A stretch of DNA of 17,827 nt from Bacteroidetes bacterium UBA4408 (GTDB lineage Bacteria > Bacteroidota > Bacteroidia > UBA4408), in NCBI GenBank assembly GCA_002389785.1, contig DGQS01000251.1, forward strand, positions 1-17,827. The letters run 5' to 3'. Under the pieces are notes generated by a model that searched no databases, was not told where the DNA came from, and saw nothing but the letters and a program-made list of their open reading frames with translations. The position numbers were made by a program, and so were the translations under genes. Shown here piece after piece: positions 1 to 8,506 of the stretch (the stretch's first letter is position 1; each line of letters opens with the position of its first letter).

Positions 1-2
1 AT

Positions 3-2087
3 AAACCAGTTGCAGTGGATGACAATACCTCAACCAACAGTCAAACTCCTGTAAGTGGCACTGTAGCAAGCAACGATTTTGATGTGGATGCAGACCCCCT
101 TACTTTTAGTGTTTTAGTGCAACCCAACCTTGGCACTATTGTTTTAAACGCAAATGGAACCTATACCTACACTCCTTCAGGAACAGCCGGAGTGGATACC
201 GTAGTTTATGTAGTATGCGATAATGGAACTCCGGCTTTGTGTGATACCGCTTTATTGATTATTTCGATTCAACAGGCAATAACAGCTCCAACGGCAAGCG
301 ACGATGCATTCAGCACCAACGAAGATACTCAGCTTAATGCAGATGTGTCGCTCAACGATGCTACCGGAGGAAATCTTGTAATTTACTCGGTACTAAACAA
401 TGCTAGCAATGGTATCGTCTTGATGAATGCAAATGGAACATTTACCTATACACCAAATTTAAATTACAATGGTCCCGATAGTTTTACCTATACAATTTGT
501 ACTAATGGACCAACGGTGCTTTGTGATACTGCAGTTGTTTCAATAACTGTAGTGCCTGTGAATGACAAACCGCTGGCAGTAGATGATAATTATTTCACCA
601 ATTTTAATACAGCCTTCTCAAACGATGTAAGTATAAATGATAGTGATATTGATGGAAATACTCTTTCATTTACCTTGGTGAGCAATGCTTCAAATGGCTC
701 ATTAACTTTTAATGGTAATGGAACATTTTTATACACTCCAAATGCAGGATTTACCGGAACCGATACATTCCAGTATAGCGTTTGCGACAATGGTACTCCA
801 CAATTATGCGATACAGCATTGGTTACAATTGTGGTGAATCCGGATTTACCGTTCGTTCTAGTAGGTGTTGCAAAATCAGTAACTACACCAATTGCTGCCG
901 GTAACGGAAACTTTACGGTAAGCTACAAAATCACTGTTAAAAACTATGGTAATACAAATGCTTCGAATGTGCAAGTGGTGGATAATTTAGTTGCTACTTT
1001 TCCTCCTCCGGCTACCTTTAGTATTACTACACTTCAGGCTATTAATTTGGTTACCAATCCGCTTTACAACGGTACTTCTAACACCAATTTATTAGAGCCT
1101 ATTACCAATCAATTGGCCGCAGGTGCAACCGATACCATTACGCTTACCTTATTAGTTAATCCAGCTGGTAATGTTGGTCCTTTTTTAAATATCGCTCAAG
1201 CATCTGCATTGAGTAGCCAACCCGACTCATCGGTAAATGGTAATAACCCCGACCCTGATGGGAATGGCATTCCTTCTGAAAACGGAGTAACTCCCTTGCA
1301 GTTTCCTGCTACCAAATTCCAGATTGGTTTGGGTAAAACAGCAGTTGTTGCGCCACAAAGCGATGGAACATTTGATGTAACCTACACCTTCGAAGTTGAG
1401 AATATGGGAGATATTCCATTGACAAATATTGATGTTATCGATAACTTAACCATCACTTTCCCCTCACCGCTTACCTTTACCATTGTTGCAGTTAGTGCAA
1501 GTGGAAGTTTGGTTGCAAACAGCAACTACTCAGGAATCGGTAGCAATATAAACTTGCTCAATTCACAACAAAGTACCCTTGCTCCGGGTGTTAAACACAA
1601 TGTAATTTTAAAAGTGAATGTCAACACACACGGCACCTCCGGCACCTATAATAATTCGGCCGACGCTCATGGAACCGGACCAGGAACCTCTATTACAAAA
1701 GATATAAGTAACAATGGTCATGTTGACGATAATTTAAATGGAAATCCCAGCGATCAAGGTGAAGATACACCAACCCCTGTTACTTTGAATGGTGAGGTGA
1801 TTGTAACCCCGCTAGTTTTGGATGTTCCCGAAGGATTTACTCCGGATGGTGATGCACAAAACGAGTTTTTTGTAATACAAGGGTTATCGAATTATCCCGA
1901 CAATGTGCTTACCATTTATAACCGGTGGGGAAATATTGTATACCAAAAAACAGGCTATGACAATACTTGGAATGGCTACTCGGATAAAGGCGATGGTAAG
2001 GTTACCCAAGGTACTTATTATTACTTACTCGAACTGAATAAGGATGATGAAAAGGCCTTAAAAGGCTACATCGTTATTGAATACTAA
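3..2087 (+). CDS. Large secreted adhesin-like protein with T9SS type B sorting domain (5' truncated)
   Basis: The reading frame is open from the window edge, so the N-terminus lies outside. The first codons read KPVAVDDN, the usual start of a cadherin-like bacterial repeat. Three such repeats of about 93 residues follow (about nt 3-281, 285-563 and 564-845), each with AVDDN- or ASDDA-like starts, NGTF/Y-x-YTP cores and a C-x7-C pair. Two longer DUF11-like repeats follow (about nt 852-1304 and 1314-1787), each ending in an Asn/Asp/Gly-rich, perhaps calcium-binding, stretch. The last 90 residues carry the gliding-motility-associated type B sorting domain (EGFTPDGD, IYNRWGNIVY, GTYYY, GYIVIEY). 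Known role of this domain: it directs export through the type IX system to the cell surface. Inference: a SprB-like surface adhesin or filament. The downstream genes probably encode its secretion partners. The exact function cannot be told from repeats alone. Confidence 0.88.
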   Translation, partial: KPVAVDDNTSTNSQTPVSGTVASNDFDVDADPLTFSVLVQPNLGTIVLNANGTYTYTPSGTAGVDTVVYVVCDNGTPALCDTALLIISIQQAITAPTASDDAFSTNEDTQLNADVSLNDATGGNLVIYSVLNNASNGIVLMNANGTFTYTPNLNYNGPDSFTYTICTNGPTVLCDTAVVSITVVPVNDKPLAVDDNYFTNFNTAFSNDVSINDSDIDGNTLSFTLVSNASNGSLTFNGNGTFLYTPNAGFTGTDTFQYSVCDNGTPQLCDTALVTIVVNPDLPFVLVGVAKSVTTPIAAGNGNFTVSYKITVKNYGNTNASNVQVVDNLVATFPPPATFSITTLQAINLVTNPLYNGTSNTNLLEPITNQLAAGATDTITLTLLVNPAGNVGPFLNIAQASALSSQPDSSVNGNNPDPDGNGIPSENGVTPLQFPATKFQIGLGKTAVVAPQSDGTFDVTYTFEVENMGDIPLTNIDVIDNLTITFPSPLTFTIVAVSASGSLVANSNYSGIGSNINLLNSQQSTLAPGVKHNVILKVNVNTHGTSGTYNNSADAHGTGPGTSITKDISNNGHVDDNLNGNPSDQGEDTPTPVTLNGEVIVTPLVLDVPEGFTPDGDAQNEFFVIQGLSNYPDNVLTIYNRWGNIVYQKTGYDNTWNGYSDKGDGKVTQGTYYYLLELNKDDEKALKGYIVIEY

Positions 2088-2136
2088 GTATTGATTAATT
2101 AAAAGTGTTTAGGAATTAATTTCAATTGAAAAAAGA

Positions 2137-3096
2137 ATGAAAAAATTCATCACAAAAAAACTGATTATCTGCTCGCTGGTTTTATTGCTTGGCTCCACAG
2201 CTAAGGTATTGGCGCAGTACGATCCCATGTTTACCCAATACATGTTTAACGAAATGTTCATTAATCCGGCTTACGCTGGAAGCAAGGAAGCATTGGCAAT
2301 TAATGCACTTCACCGACAACAATGGGTTGGTTTTGAAGGACGCCCTGTTACCACCACGCTTTCCATGCACGGTCCTTTGGCAAATAATAAAATGGGAATT
2401 GGCCTTAGTTTCTTAAATGAAAACATCGCATCGGGAAAGTTAAAGCGTAACTTAGCTTACATTACCTATGCCTACCGCATTAAAACCGGCGAAAAGGGAC
2501 ATCTTAGTTTTGGCTTAATGGGTGGAGCGCATATACAATCGAATAACTATGCCTCACTGCAAACTACCGATATAAACGACGTACGCTTTTCAGCTAACAC
2601 CGGTAATGTGATGACTCCAAATTTTGGTGCCGGAATTTATTATTCCACACAAAAATTTTATGCCGGACTCTCGCTTCCCCGTATGGTGGCCGATAATTTA
2701 GGAATAACTTCTACCGGCGATGTCAAGAAAAATACCTCCATTGACCCTTCAAAATTTCACTATTATTTTACAATTGGGCGTGTATTTAATGCAGGCGATG
2801 ATGTTAAGTTAAAACCACAAGTAATGTTGAAAGCAGTAAAAAACGCACCGGTTGAAATGGACTTAAATTTAAGTGCATTGTTGATGGAGAAAATTTGGAT
2901 TGGAGCCTCTTACCGCACTAAGGCCGATCTTTCTTTTCTTGCCGGTATTCAAGTTAATCCGCAATTTTTAGTTAGTTATTCATACGATTACTCACTTAAC
3001 GATTTAAGCTCTTACAACAGTGGATCACATGAAATTGGCCTGGGATATGTGTTTGGATTTAAAGGTAAAAAAGTGATTTCAAACCGATACTTCTAA
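2137..3096 (+). CDS. PorP/SprF family type IX secretion outer-membrane protein
   Basis: The product has 319 residues, the usual size of the family. A signal peptide (residues 1-26, cut before Gln27) is followed by the hallmark start QYDPMFTQYMFNEMFINPAY, then HRQQWVGFEGRP and TLSMHGPL. The rest alternates short polar turns with amphipathic strands, fitting an outer-membrane beta barrel. Family knowledge: SprF in Flavobacterium johnsoniae is needed to secrete the type B domain protein SprB and is encoded right after it; PorP is a T9SS component in Porphyromonas. Here the gene also follows a type B cargo gene, 49 bp downstream, with no promoter or terminator that I can see, so the two are probably co-transcribed. 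Inference: it is the cargo-specific partner. Paralogs are usually many per genome, so no symbol is given. Confidence 0.93.
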   Translation: MKKFITKKLIICSLVLLLGSTAKVLAQYDPMFTQYMFNEMFINPAYAGSKEALAINALHRQQWVGFEGRPVTTTLSMHGPLANNKMGIGLSFLNENIASGKLKRNLAYITYAYRIKTGEKGHLSFGLMGGAHIQSNNYASLQTTDINDVRFSANTGNVMTPNFGAGIYYSTQKFYAGLSLPRMVADNLGITSTGDVKKNTSIDPSKFHYYFTIGRVFNAGDDVKLKPQVMLKAVKNAPVEMDLNLSALLMEKIWIGASYRTKADLSFLAGIQVNPQFLVSYSYDYSLNDLSSYNSGSHEIGLGYVFGFKGKKVISNRYF

Positions 3097-3140
3097 TACC
3101 AGGGCGCCAATAAATAACAATTGCATAAAATATTTTATTT

Positions 3141-5309
3141 ATGATAACAACACATTCGTTCAAAATTACAGCATTGGTAATGCTTATTTCGTTATCGGTT
3201 GCAACGTTCGCACAACAAAAGTCGCTTACAAGAGCCAACCAATTATTCGACGACAAATCTTATGTCGATGCAATTGAAAAATACGAGCGCATCCTAAAGA
3301 AGGATATGAATAATGCTTCAGCTTTGAAAAAAATAGCCGAATGCCATCGGTTAAACAACAATACTACAAAAGCTGAAGTTTATTACGCTCGACTAGTAGA
3401 ATCTAAAAATGCAAGTAGCGAAGAGGTTTTGCATTACATTCAAACTTTGTTCAGCAATGGAAATTATGCGAAGGCGAAAGAGGTACTTACTTCGCCTGTA
3501 GCACCTGCCGATAGCCGCACCGCAAATTACCTAAAAGGATTGAATAACCTGAAGGAATACTATAAAGATTCGGCATCGGTAAAAGTAAAACTCGAAACTG
3601 AATTAAATTCAGAAGGCAATGATTTCTCTCCGGTGCTTACTAAAAACTCTGTGCTATTTACTTCATCGCGTCCACGTACACAATGGGTAAAAAAGGAACA
3701 TAGTTGGAGCAACACAGTTTACAATGTACTTTATATTGCCAAGAAACAAGGAGCTTCATTTGAAGCAATAAAGCCTTTTGCTAAAGAATATAGTTCAAAT
3801 TACAACGACGGCCCTGCTTGCTTTTCGAGCGATGGAAAAAAGATGATTTTTACCGCCAACAGCATGGCCGAAAATCGTAAACCAACAAAAAGCGACATCG
3901 TTAAACTACAATTGTTTACCGCTATTTATAATGCCGACGATAATGATTATGAAGGCCTTGAAGCATTTGCCTATAACAACGATGGATACAATTGTGCTCA
4001 TCCTGCACTTAGCAGCGATGGAATGCTGTTGGTATTTTCATCGGATATGCCTGGAACGCTTGGTGGAATGGACCTTTGGCAATGCAAATGGGAAGGTTCA
4101 AAATGGGCAAAACCGGAAAATTTGGGCGATAAAATTAACAGCCCCGGCAACGAAGTTTTTCCAACTCTAGGTGCTGATGGTACGCTTTATTTTTCTTCAA
4201 ACGGAAGAGATGGATTGGGAGGACTCGATCTTTACTCAGCTTCTAATTCAACAGGAAATTGGACTGCTGCAAGCAATATGAATGCGCCCTTTAATAGCTC
4301 AAAGGACGATTTTGGAATTACACTCGATAAGGATGCAAAGACGGGATATTTTTCTTCAAACAGAGCCTCTGCCAAAGGGGATGATGATATTTTTTCGTTT
4401 AGCAGAGACAAGGTGAATCCTACTAAAAATTTCATTGTTCTTGTTAAAGATGCAAGTACAAAGAAGTTAATAGAATCCGAACTTCAATACAAAGACATCA
4501 AGAGCGGCATTGTTACTGAGCAAAAAGGAAACGGTAAATACCTACTTACCTTATCGCCTGAAAGCGAAATTGAACTACTTGCAAAAGCTACTAAATATCA
4601 GGAAAAGTCGTTGAAAACAAAACTCTCTTCTGATAGCATGGAAGTATTTTTAACTGCCGAAGATAAAAACTGCATCAACGGTATTGTACTTGATAAATCA
4701 AACAATGGCACACCGGCACAAGATGCAACTGTTATAATTAAAGATAATGCCGGTACAAAGGTATTTGAAACAATTACCGGAAGCGATGGAAAGTATAGCA
4801 AATGCGACCTCGACAAAGACAAATCCTATACAGTAACCACAAGTAAAAAGGGAGGATATTTTACCAAAACTGAAGGAATTAAAATACCTGCCAATGAAGT
4901 TAAAACAACAGAACTTGAAAAAATTGTTGTAGGAAAGGCTATTAAAATCGACAATATTTATTTCGATTTAGGAAAAGCTGATATCCGCACCGACGCTGCA
5001 AATGAGCTCGATAAAACAGTTCTTTTGTTGAACGACAACCCTGACATTATTGTGGAATTAAGTTCACATACCGATTGCAGAGGTTCGGCAGCATCTAATC
5101 TTGCACTTTCTGAAGCACGCGCCAAATCAAGTGTTGCCTATATAATTGCCAAAGGCATCAACAAAAAGAGAATCAGCGGAAAAGGATATGGCGAAAGCAA
5201 ACTTACCAATTCATGTGCCTGTGAAGGAGCAGTAAAATCAACTTGTTCCGAACAAGAACACCAACAAAATCGACGCACCGAATTTAAGGTAACCGGTTTC
5301 GCTAAATAG
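3141..5309 (+). CDS. PorE-like OmpA-family protein (TPR, PD40 propeller, CRD, OmpA)
   Basis: The product has 722 residues. A signal peptide occupies residues 1-24 with no lipobox Cys. TPR-like helices span about 30-118. Five PD40/WD40-like blades follow, starting near residues 160, 222, 284, 336 and 388 (for example LSSDGMLLVFSSD and LGADGTLYFSSNGRDGLGG). A carboxypeptidase-regulatory-like beta domain covers about 510-595 and the OmpA peptidoglycan-binding domain about 604-717. In the OmpA domain, Asp645 (HTDCRG) and Arg660 (LSEARA) sit 15 apart, as in the known diaminopimelate-binding pair. This order matches PorE (PG1058) of Porphyromonas gingivalis, which links the T9SS to the cell wall. 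Inference: it anchors the PorP/SprF partner, 44 bp upstream, to peptidoglycan. Odd: PorE is described as a lipoprotein, but this protein appears to have a plain signal peptide. Confidence 0.9.
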   Translation: MITTHSFKITALVMLISLSVATFAQQKSLTRANQLFDDKSYVDAIEKYERILKKDMNNASALKKIAECHRLNNNTTKAEVYYARLVESKNASSEEVLHYIQTLFSNGNYAKAKEVLTSPVAPADSRTANYLKGLNNLKEYYKDSASVKVKLETELNSEGNDFSPVLTKNSVLFTSSRPRTQWVKKEHSWSNTVYNVLYIAKKQGASFEAIKPFAKEYSSNYNDGPACFSSDGKKMIFTANSMAENRKPTKSDIVKLQLFTAIYNADDNDYEGLEAFAYNNDGYNCAHPALSSDGMLLVFSSDMPGTLGGMDLWQCKWEGSKWAKPENLGDKINSPGNEVFPTLGADGTLYFSSNGRDGLGGLDLYSASNSTGNWTAASNMNAPFNSSKDDFGITLDKDAKTGYFSSNRASAKGDDDIFSFSRDKVNPTKNFIVLVKDASTKKLIESELQYKDIKSGIVTEQKGNGKYLLTLSPESEIELLAKATKYQEKSLKTKLSSDSMEVFLTAEDKNCINGIVLDKSNNGTPAQDATVIIKDNAGTKVFETITGSDGKYSKCDLDKDKSYTVTTSKKGGYFTKTEGIKIPANEVKTTELEKIVVGKAIKIDNIYFDLGKADIRTDAANELDKTVLLLNDNPDIIVELSSHTDCRGSAASNLALSEARAKSSVAYIIAKGINKKRISGKGYGESKLTNSCACEGAVKSTCSEQEHQQNRRTEFKVTGFAK

Positions 5310-5314
5310 AAACG

Positions 5315-5941
5315 TTAAATTAAAAAGTAGAGCGCAATTTGACTAATTACCCCAACAAAAAAGCCGCTATACAATTGTGCGGGGCTGTGCGCTTCAAGTA
5401 GCATGCGCGCACTGCCTACCATGCCTGCAACGAGTATCAAAATTAGCAACACAAGTTGATAGTCAAGTGCAAGTCTGTATGTTAATCCTGCCAAAGCACC
5501 AAGCAGTCCCCCAATTCCCACCATGTGCGCACTTATTTTCCAACGCAAATTAATGAGCAAGGTGATTAACAGCGCTAAGGAAGCACCTAAAAACACCAAA
5601 TAGATTAAAGCTGAAACCTGCACTTTTCTCAATAAATAATAAGTGAAAAAGTAAAACAAACAGGTTAATAAATAAGGTACGCGGCGCTCTTGGGCACTGT
5701 GCATGTGCAAAGAATGTATATGACCACTTTTGAGTAACATGTAAGATGACGATACAGGCAAAAGCACTGTTGTTAAACCAACCAATAAATACAATATGTT
5801 TTGAATTCGCTGTGGTGTGGTTAATTGCAAATAAGAATCACCGTTAAATAGCAAAGCCAATAAATACAAGGGCATTAACAAAGGATGAAAAATATAGGAT
5901 ACTATTTTAGCAATACGAATCTGCACGGAATTTAGGAACAC
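5315..5941 (-). CDS. PAP2-like integral membrane protein
   Basis: The product has 208 residues and about six or seven hydrophobic segments covering most of its length. Remnants of the three type 2 phosphatidic acid phosphatase signatures are visible: QERRVP at residues 84-89 (for Kx6RP), Ser137-Ala-His139 (for SGH), and Ser177-Ala-Arg179-x5-His185-x3-Gln189 (for SRx5Hx3D). Both catalytic histidines and the Arg are kept, but the usual Asp is Gln. Known family role: removal of phosphate from lipid phosphates such as undecaprenyl diphosphate. Whether this copy is active is uncertain. The start is GTG; a TAA codon lies directly upstream in frame, so the gene cannot start earlier, and it begins 5 bp after the rpoN stop, suggesting translational coupling. 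Its stop lies 5 bp from the stop of the convergent PorE-like gene. Confidence 0.72.
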   Translation of the reverse strand: MFLNSVQIRIAKIVSYIFHPLLMPLYLLALLFNGDSYLQLTTPQRIQNILYLLVGLTTVLLPVSSSYMLLKSGHIHSLHMHSAQERRVPYLLTCLFYFFTYYLLRKVQVSALIYLVFLGASLALLITLLINLRWKISAHMVGIGGLLGALAGLTYRLALDYQLVLLILILVAGMVGSARMLLEAHSPAQLYSGFFVGVISQIALYFLI

Positions 5942-5946
5942 TTAAG

Positions 5947-7425
5947 TTAAAGTTCTTTGCGCAATCGAGCAACCGGAATGTTCAACTGTTCGCGGTATTT
6001 AGCAACGGTTCTACGCGCAATATTGTAGCCGTTTTCTTTCAAAATTTTTGTGAGTTTATCATCCGTTAATGGCTTGCTCTTTTTTTCAGCAGCAATACAT
6101 TCTTCTAATATTTTTTTTACTTCTTTGGTTGAAACCTCTTCTCCCGAATCGGTAGAGAGCGATTCAGAAAAGAAGGATTTTAGTAACTTAGTTCCAAAAG
6201 GAGTTTGTATGTATTTACTATTCGCCACTCGCGAAACAGTTGAAATATCCATCCCTACTATTTCTGCAATGTCTTTTAATATCATTGGACGCAATTTAGT
6301 TTCATCGCCTTCCAAAAAATATTCACGCTGGTAATTTAATATGGCGTCCATTGTAATCATCAGCGTTTGTTGACGTTGTTGAATGGCATCAATAAACCAT
6401 TTGGCTGTATCCAACTTTTGCTTTACAAAACTAACCGCTTCCTTTTTTTCCTTATCTTTTAATCTTGCTTTGGAATAATGTTCCAACATATCGTTGTAGC
6501 TTTTGCTAACACGCAAATTTGGGGCATTTCGTGAGTTTAAACTCAGTTCCAGGTTTCCTTCGTTATTGACCAAAATAAAATCAGGAATCACTTGCACAGT
6601 GCTCTTTTGACCATCCATGGCTGAATTTCCCGGTCGTGGATTTAAATGCAATATTTCCTGCATTGCTTCTTTTAGAACTTCTTCATTGATGTCTAAATTT
6701 TTAGCAATTTTATCGTAGTGCTTTTTTGAAAATTCTTCAAAATTCTTGTCAATTATTTTAATTGCAAGTTCCAAAGTGAGCACGTTGGAAATGTGCTTGG
6801 TTTCTCGCTGTTTACGACGCAATTGAATAAGCAAACATTCTTGCAAACTTCTGGCTCCAATTCCAGCCGGATCAAACTCTTGAATAACCATCAATACCTC
6901 CAGCAATTCAGCTTCGCTTGCAATTAAATTTTGTGAAAATGCCAAATCATCCACTATGGCGCTTAGTTCACGACGCAAGTAACCGTCCTCATCCAAATTT
7001 CCTATTAGGTATTCGGCTATTAAAAATGATTTATCATCAAGCACTCTCAAACCCAATTGCGACGATATATTTTCTTGAAAAGTATTTCCAATTGAAAAAG
7101 GAATTTCTTTTCGCTCATCGGGTTCCGGATTATTATTTACCGATAGTTTATAGGCAGGAATTTCATCATCGTCAATGTACTCATCCAAACTAAAATCATC
7201 ACGCGATTTTTCCTCGTTTTTTTCTTCATTCGTTTCAAAGTCCTCGTCAGTATCTGAATTTTCGTCGGTTTCAGGCTCTCCCTCCTCCAAGGCGGGATTA
7301 ATTTCAAGTTCTTCTTTTATTCGTTGCTCTAATCCAATAGTGGGTATTTGCAACAATTTCATTAACTGAATTTGTTGCGGTGAAAGTTTTTGTAAAAGTT
7401 TTTGTTGTAAACTGAGTTTGAGCAT
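5947..7425 (-). CDS. rpoN: RNA polymerase sigma-54 factor RpoN
   Basis: The product has 492 residues, full length for the family. Region I (1-50) is rich in Gln and Leu (LQQKLLQKLSPQQIQLMKLL), the part that contacts activator ATPases. Region II (about 50-90) is a very acidic linker. The core-binding region runs from about 105 to 295. A helix-turn-helix lies near 383-411 (LKDIAEIVGMDISTVSRV), and the RpoN box ARRTVAKYRE is perfect at 470-479. Known role: directs RNA polymerase to -24/-12 promoters, which need bacterial enhancer-binding proteins to open. No such activator is encoded in the window. The gene lies 92 bp after hemB with its own candidate promoter, so it can probably be expressed separately from the hem genes. 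The PAP2-like gene follows it after 5 bp. Confidence 0.98.
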   Translation of the reverse strand: MLKLSLQQKLLQKLSPQQIQLMKLLQIPTIGLEQRIKEELEINPALEEGEPETDENSDTDEDFETNEEKNEEKSRDDFSLDEYIDDDEIPAYKLSVNNNPEPDERKEIPFSIGNTFQENISSQLGLRVLDDKSFLIAEYLIGNLDEDGYLRRELSAIVDDLAFSQNLIASEAELLEVLMVIQEFDPAGIGARSLQECLLIQLRRKQRETKHISNVLTLELAIKIIDKNFEEFSKKHYDKIAKNLDINEEVLKEAMQEILHLNPRPGNSAMDGQKSTVQVIPDFILVNNEGNLELSLNSRNAPNLRVSKSYNDMLEHYSKARLKDKEKKEAVSFVKQKLDTAKWFIDAIQQRQQTLMITMDAILNYQREYFLEGDETKLRPMILKDIAEIVGMDISTVSRVANSKYIQTPFGTKLLKSFFSESLSTDSGEEVSTKEVKKILEECIAAEKKSKPLTDDKLTKILKENGYNIARRTVAKYREQLNIPVARLRKEL

Positions 7426-7462
7426 AAGTTTATTTCACGCGGGTATTGATAATTTAAAAGTA

Positions 7463-7470
7463 CAAAAATA
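7463..7470 (-). promoter_or_regulatory. Candidate -7 box for rpoN
   Basis: On the minus strand this reads TATTTTTG, an exact match to the Bacteroidota -7 consensus TAnnTTTG. It lies 37 bp upstream of the rpoN ATG, in the only sizable gap (92 bp) between hemB and rpoN. I see no clear TTTG -33 element 19-20 bp further upstream, and T-rich matches arise easily in AT-rich DNA, so confidence is moderate. Confidence 0.4.
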
Positions 7471-7517
7471 TCCTATACGTGAATTTAAAATGTTAGTAAA
7501 AGCTTTAGCTGCCTATG

Positions 7518-8486
7518 CTACAGCCAATTATTAAAAGCAATTTCTTTTGCGTGATAAGTAATAATTATTCCGGCTCCTGCACGTGCAAAGGCGTACATGT
7601 TTTCTACCACAATTTTTTGCTCATCAATCCATCCTGCTTGTGCTGCTGCTTTTACCATGCTGTATTCACCCGAAACATTGTAGCAAGCAATGGGTAACAA
7701 GGTATTTTGTTTTAATCGTTGTATCACATCTAGGTATGCTAATGCTGGTTTTACCATTAAAATATCTGCACCTTCTGCTTCGTCCAACTCGGCTTCCAGC
7801 ATAGATTCGTTTGGATTTCTGAAGTCCATTTGATAGGATTTACGATCTCCACTTTGGGGTGAAGAATCTGCCGCTTCTCTGAATGGACCATAGTAAGCCG
7901 AAGCATATTTTATAGAGTACGACATGATTGCTGTGTTTTCAAAACTGTTCTCATCCAGCAACTTTCGTATTGCACCAATACGGCCATCCATCATATCCGA
8001 AGGTGCTACCATGTCGGCTCCGGCTCTTGCATGACTCAAGGCCATTTTGCTTAACACATCTAGGCTTAAATCATTGTGTACATAATTGTTTTCAAGTATT
8101 CCGCAATGCCCATGTGAAGTGTAAGCACATACACATACATCGGTAATCACATATACCGCATCTCCAAATTTTTCCTTTAAAGCTTTTACTGCTTGTGGTA
8201 CAATTGAATGCTCACTGTGGGATGAACTGGCATCTACCGTTTTTTCTTCCCCTACCCCAAACAATAGCACCTTTGTTATACCCATCTGTATCAAACTTTC
8301 TACCTCCGGCAATAGCATATCTACTGAAAAATGATGTATGCCGGGCATGGCAGCAATCGGATGTTTTATCCCTTTACCATGTACCACAAAAAGCGGGTAC
8401 ACCAACATGCTTTTACTCAATCGTGTTTCGGCTATCATTTCTCGAATAACAGCTGTTTTGCGCATTCTTCGCGGACGATGTATCAT
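7518..8486 (-). CDS. hemB: Delta-aminolevulinic acid dehydratase (porphobilinogen synthase) HemB
   Basis: The product has 322 residues, typical length. It joins two 5-aminolevulinate molecules into porphobilinogen in the cytoplasm. The active-site zinc ligands are present as Cys118, Cys120 and Cys128 in DVCVCAYTSHGHCG, marking the zinc-dependent class. The two Schiff-base lysines are Lys193 (SIKYASAYYGPFR) and Lys246 (MVKPALAYLD). The acidic EAELDEAEGAD segment near 231-241 fits the allosteric metal region. The gene starts 20 bp after the hemC-hemD stop on the same strand, so it is almost certainly in one operon with hemA and hemC-hemD. Confidence 0.98.
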   Translation of the reverse strand: MIHRPRRMRKTAVIREMIAETRLSKSMLVYPLFVVHGKGIKHPIAAMPGIHHFSVDMLLPEVESLIQMGITKVLLFGVGEEKTVDASSSHSEHSIVPQAVKALKEKFGDAVYVITDVCVCAYTSHGHCGILENNYVHNDLSLDVLSKMALSHARAGADMVAPSDMMDGRIGAIRKLLDENSFENTAIMSYSIKYASAYYGPFREAADSSPQSGDRKSYQMDFRNPNESMLEAELDEAEGADILMVKPALAYLDVIQRLKQNTLLPIACYNVSGEYSMVKAAAQAGWIDEQKIVVENMYAFARAGAGIIITYHAKEIAFNNWL

Positions 8487-8506
8487 ACTAAAATTAGTTA
8501 AAGATG

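Noticed and set aside
1..840. Direct repeats as a mobile or CRISPR-like array
   Set aside because: The DNA similarity follows codon by codon the protein repeats of the secreted protein; there are no spacers, and the frame stays open.
6050..6334. Open frame of 94 codons on the plus strand opposite rpoN
   Set aside because: It lies wholly inside the well-supported rpoN gene, has Ser/Phe-rich composition typical of an antisense shadow, and shows no recognisable domain or start signal. The other short antisense frames opposite the hem genes, thiL and sufB were rejected for the same reasons.
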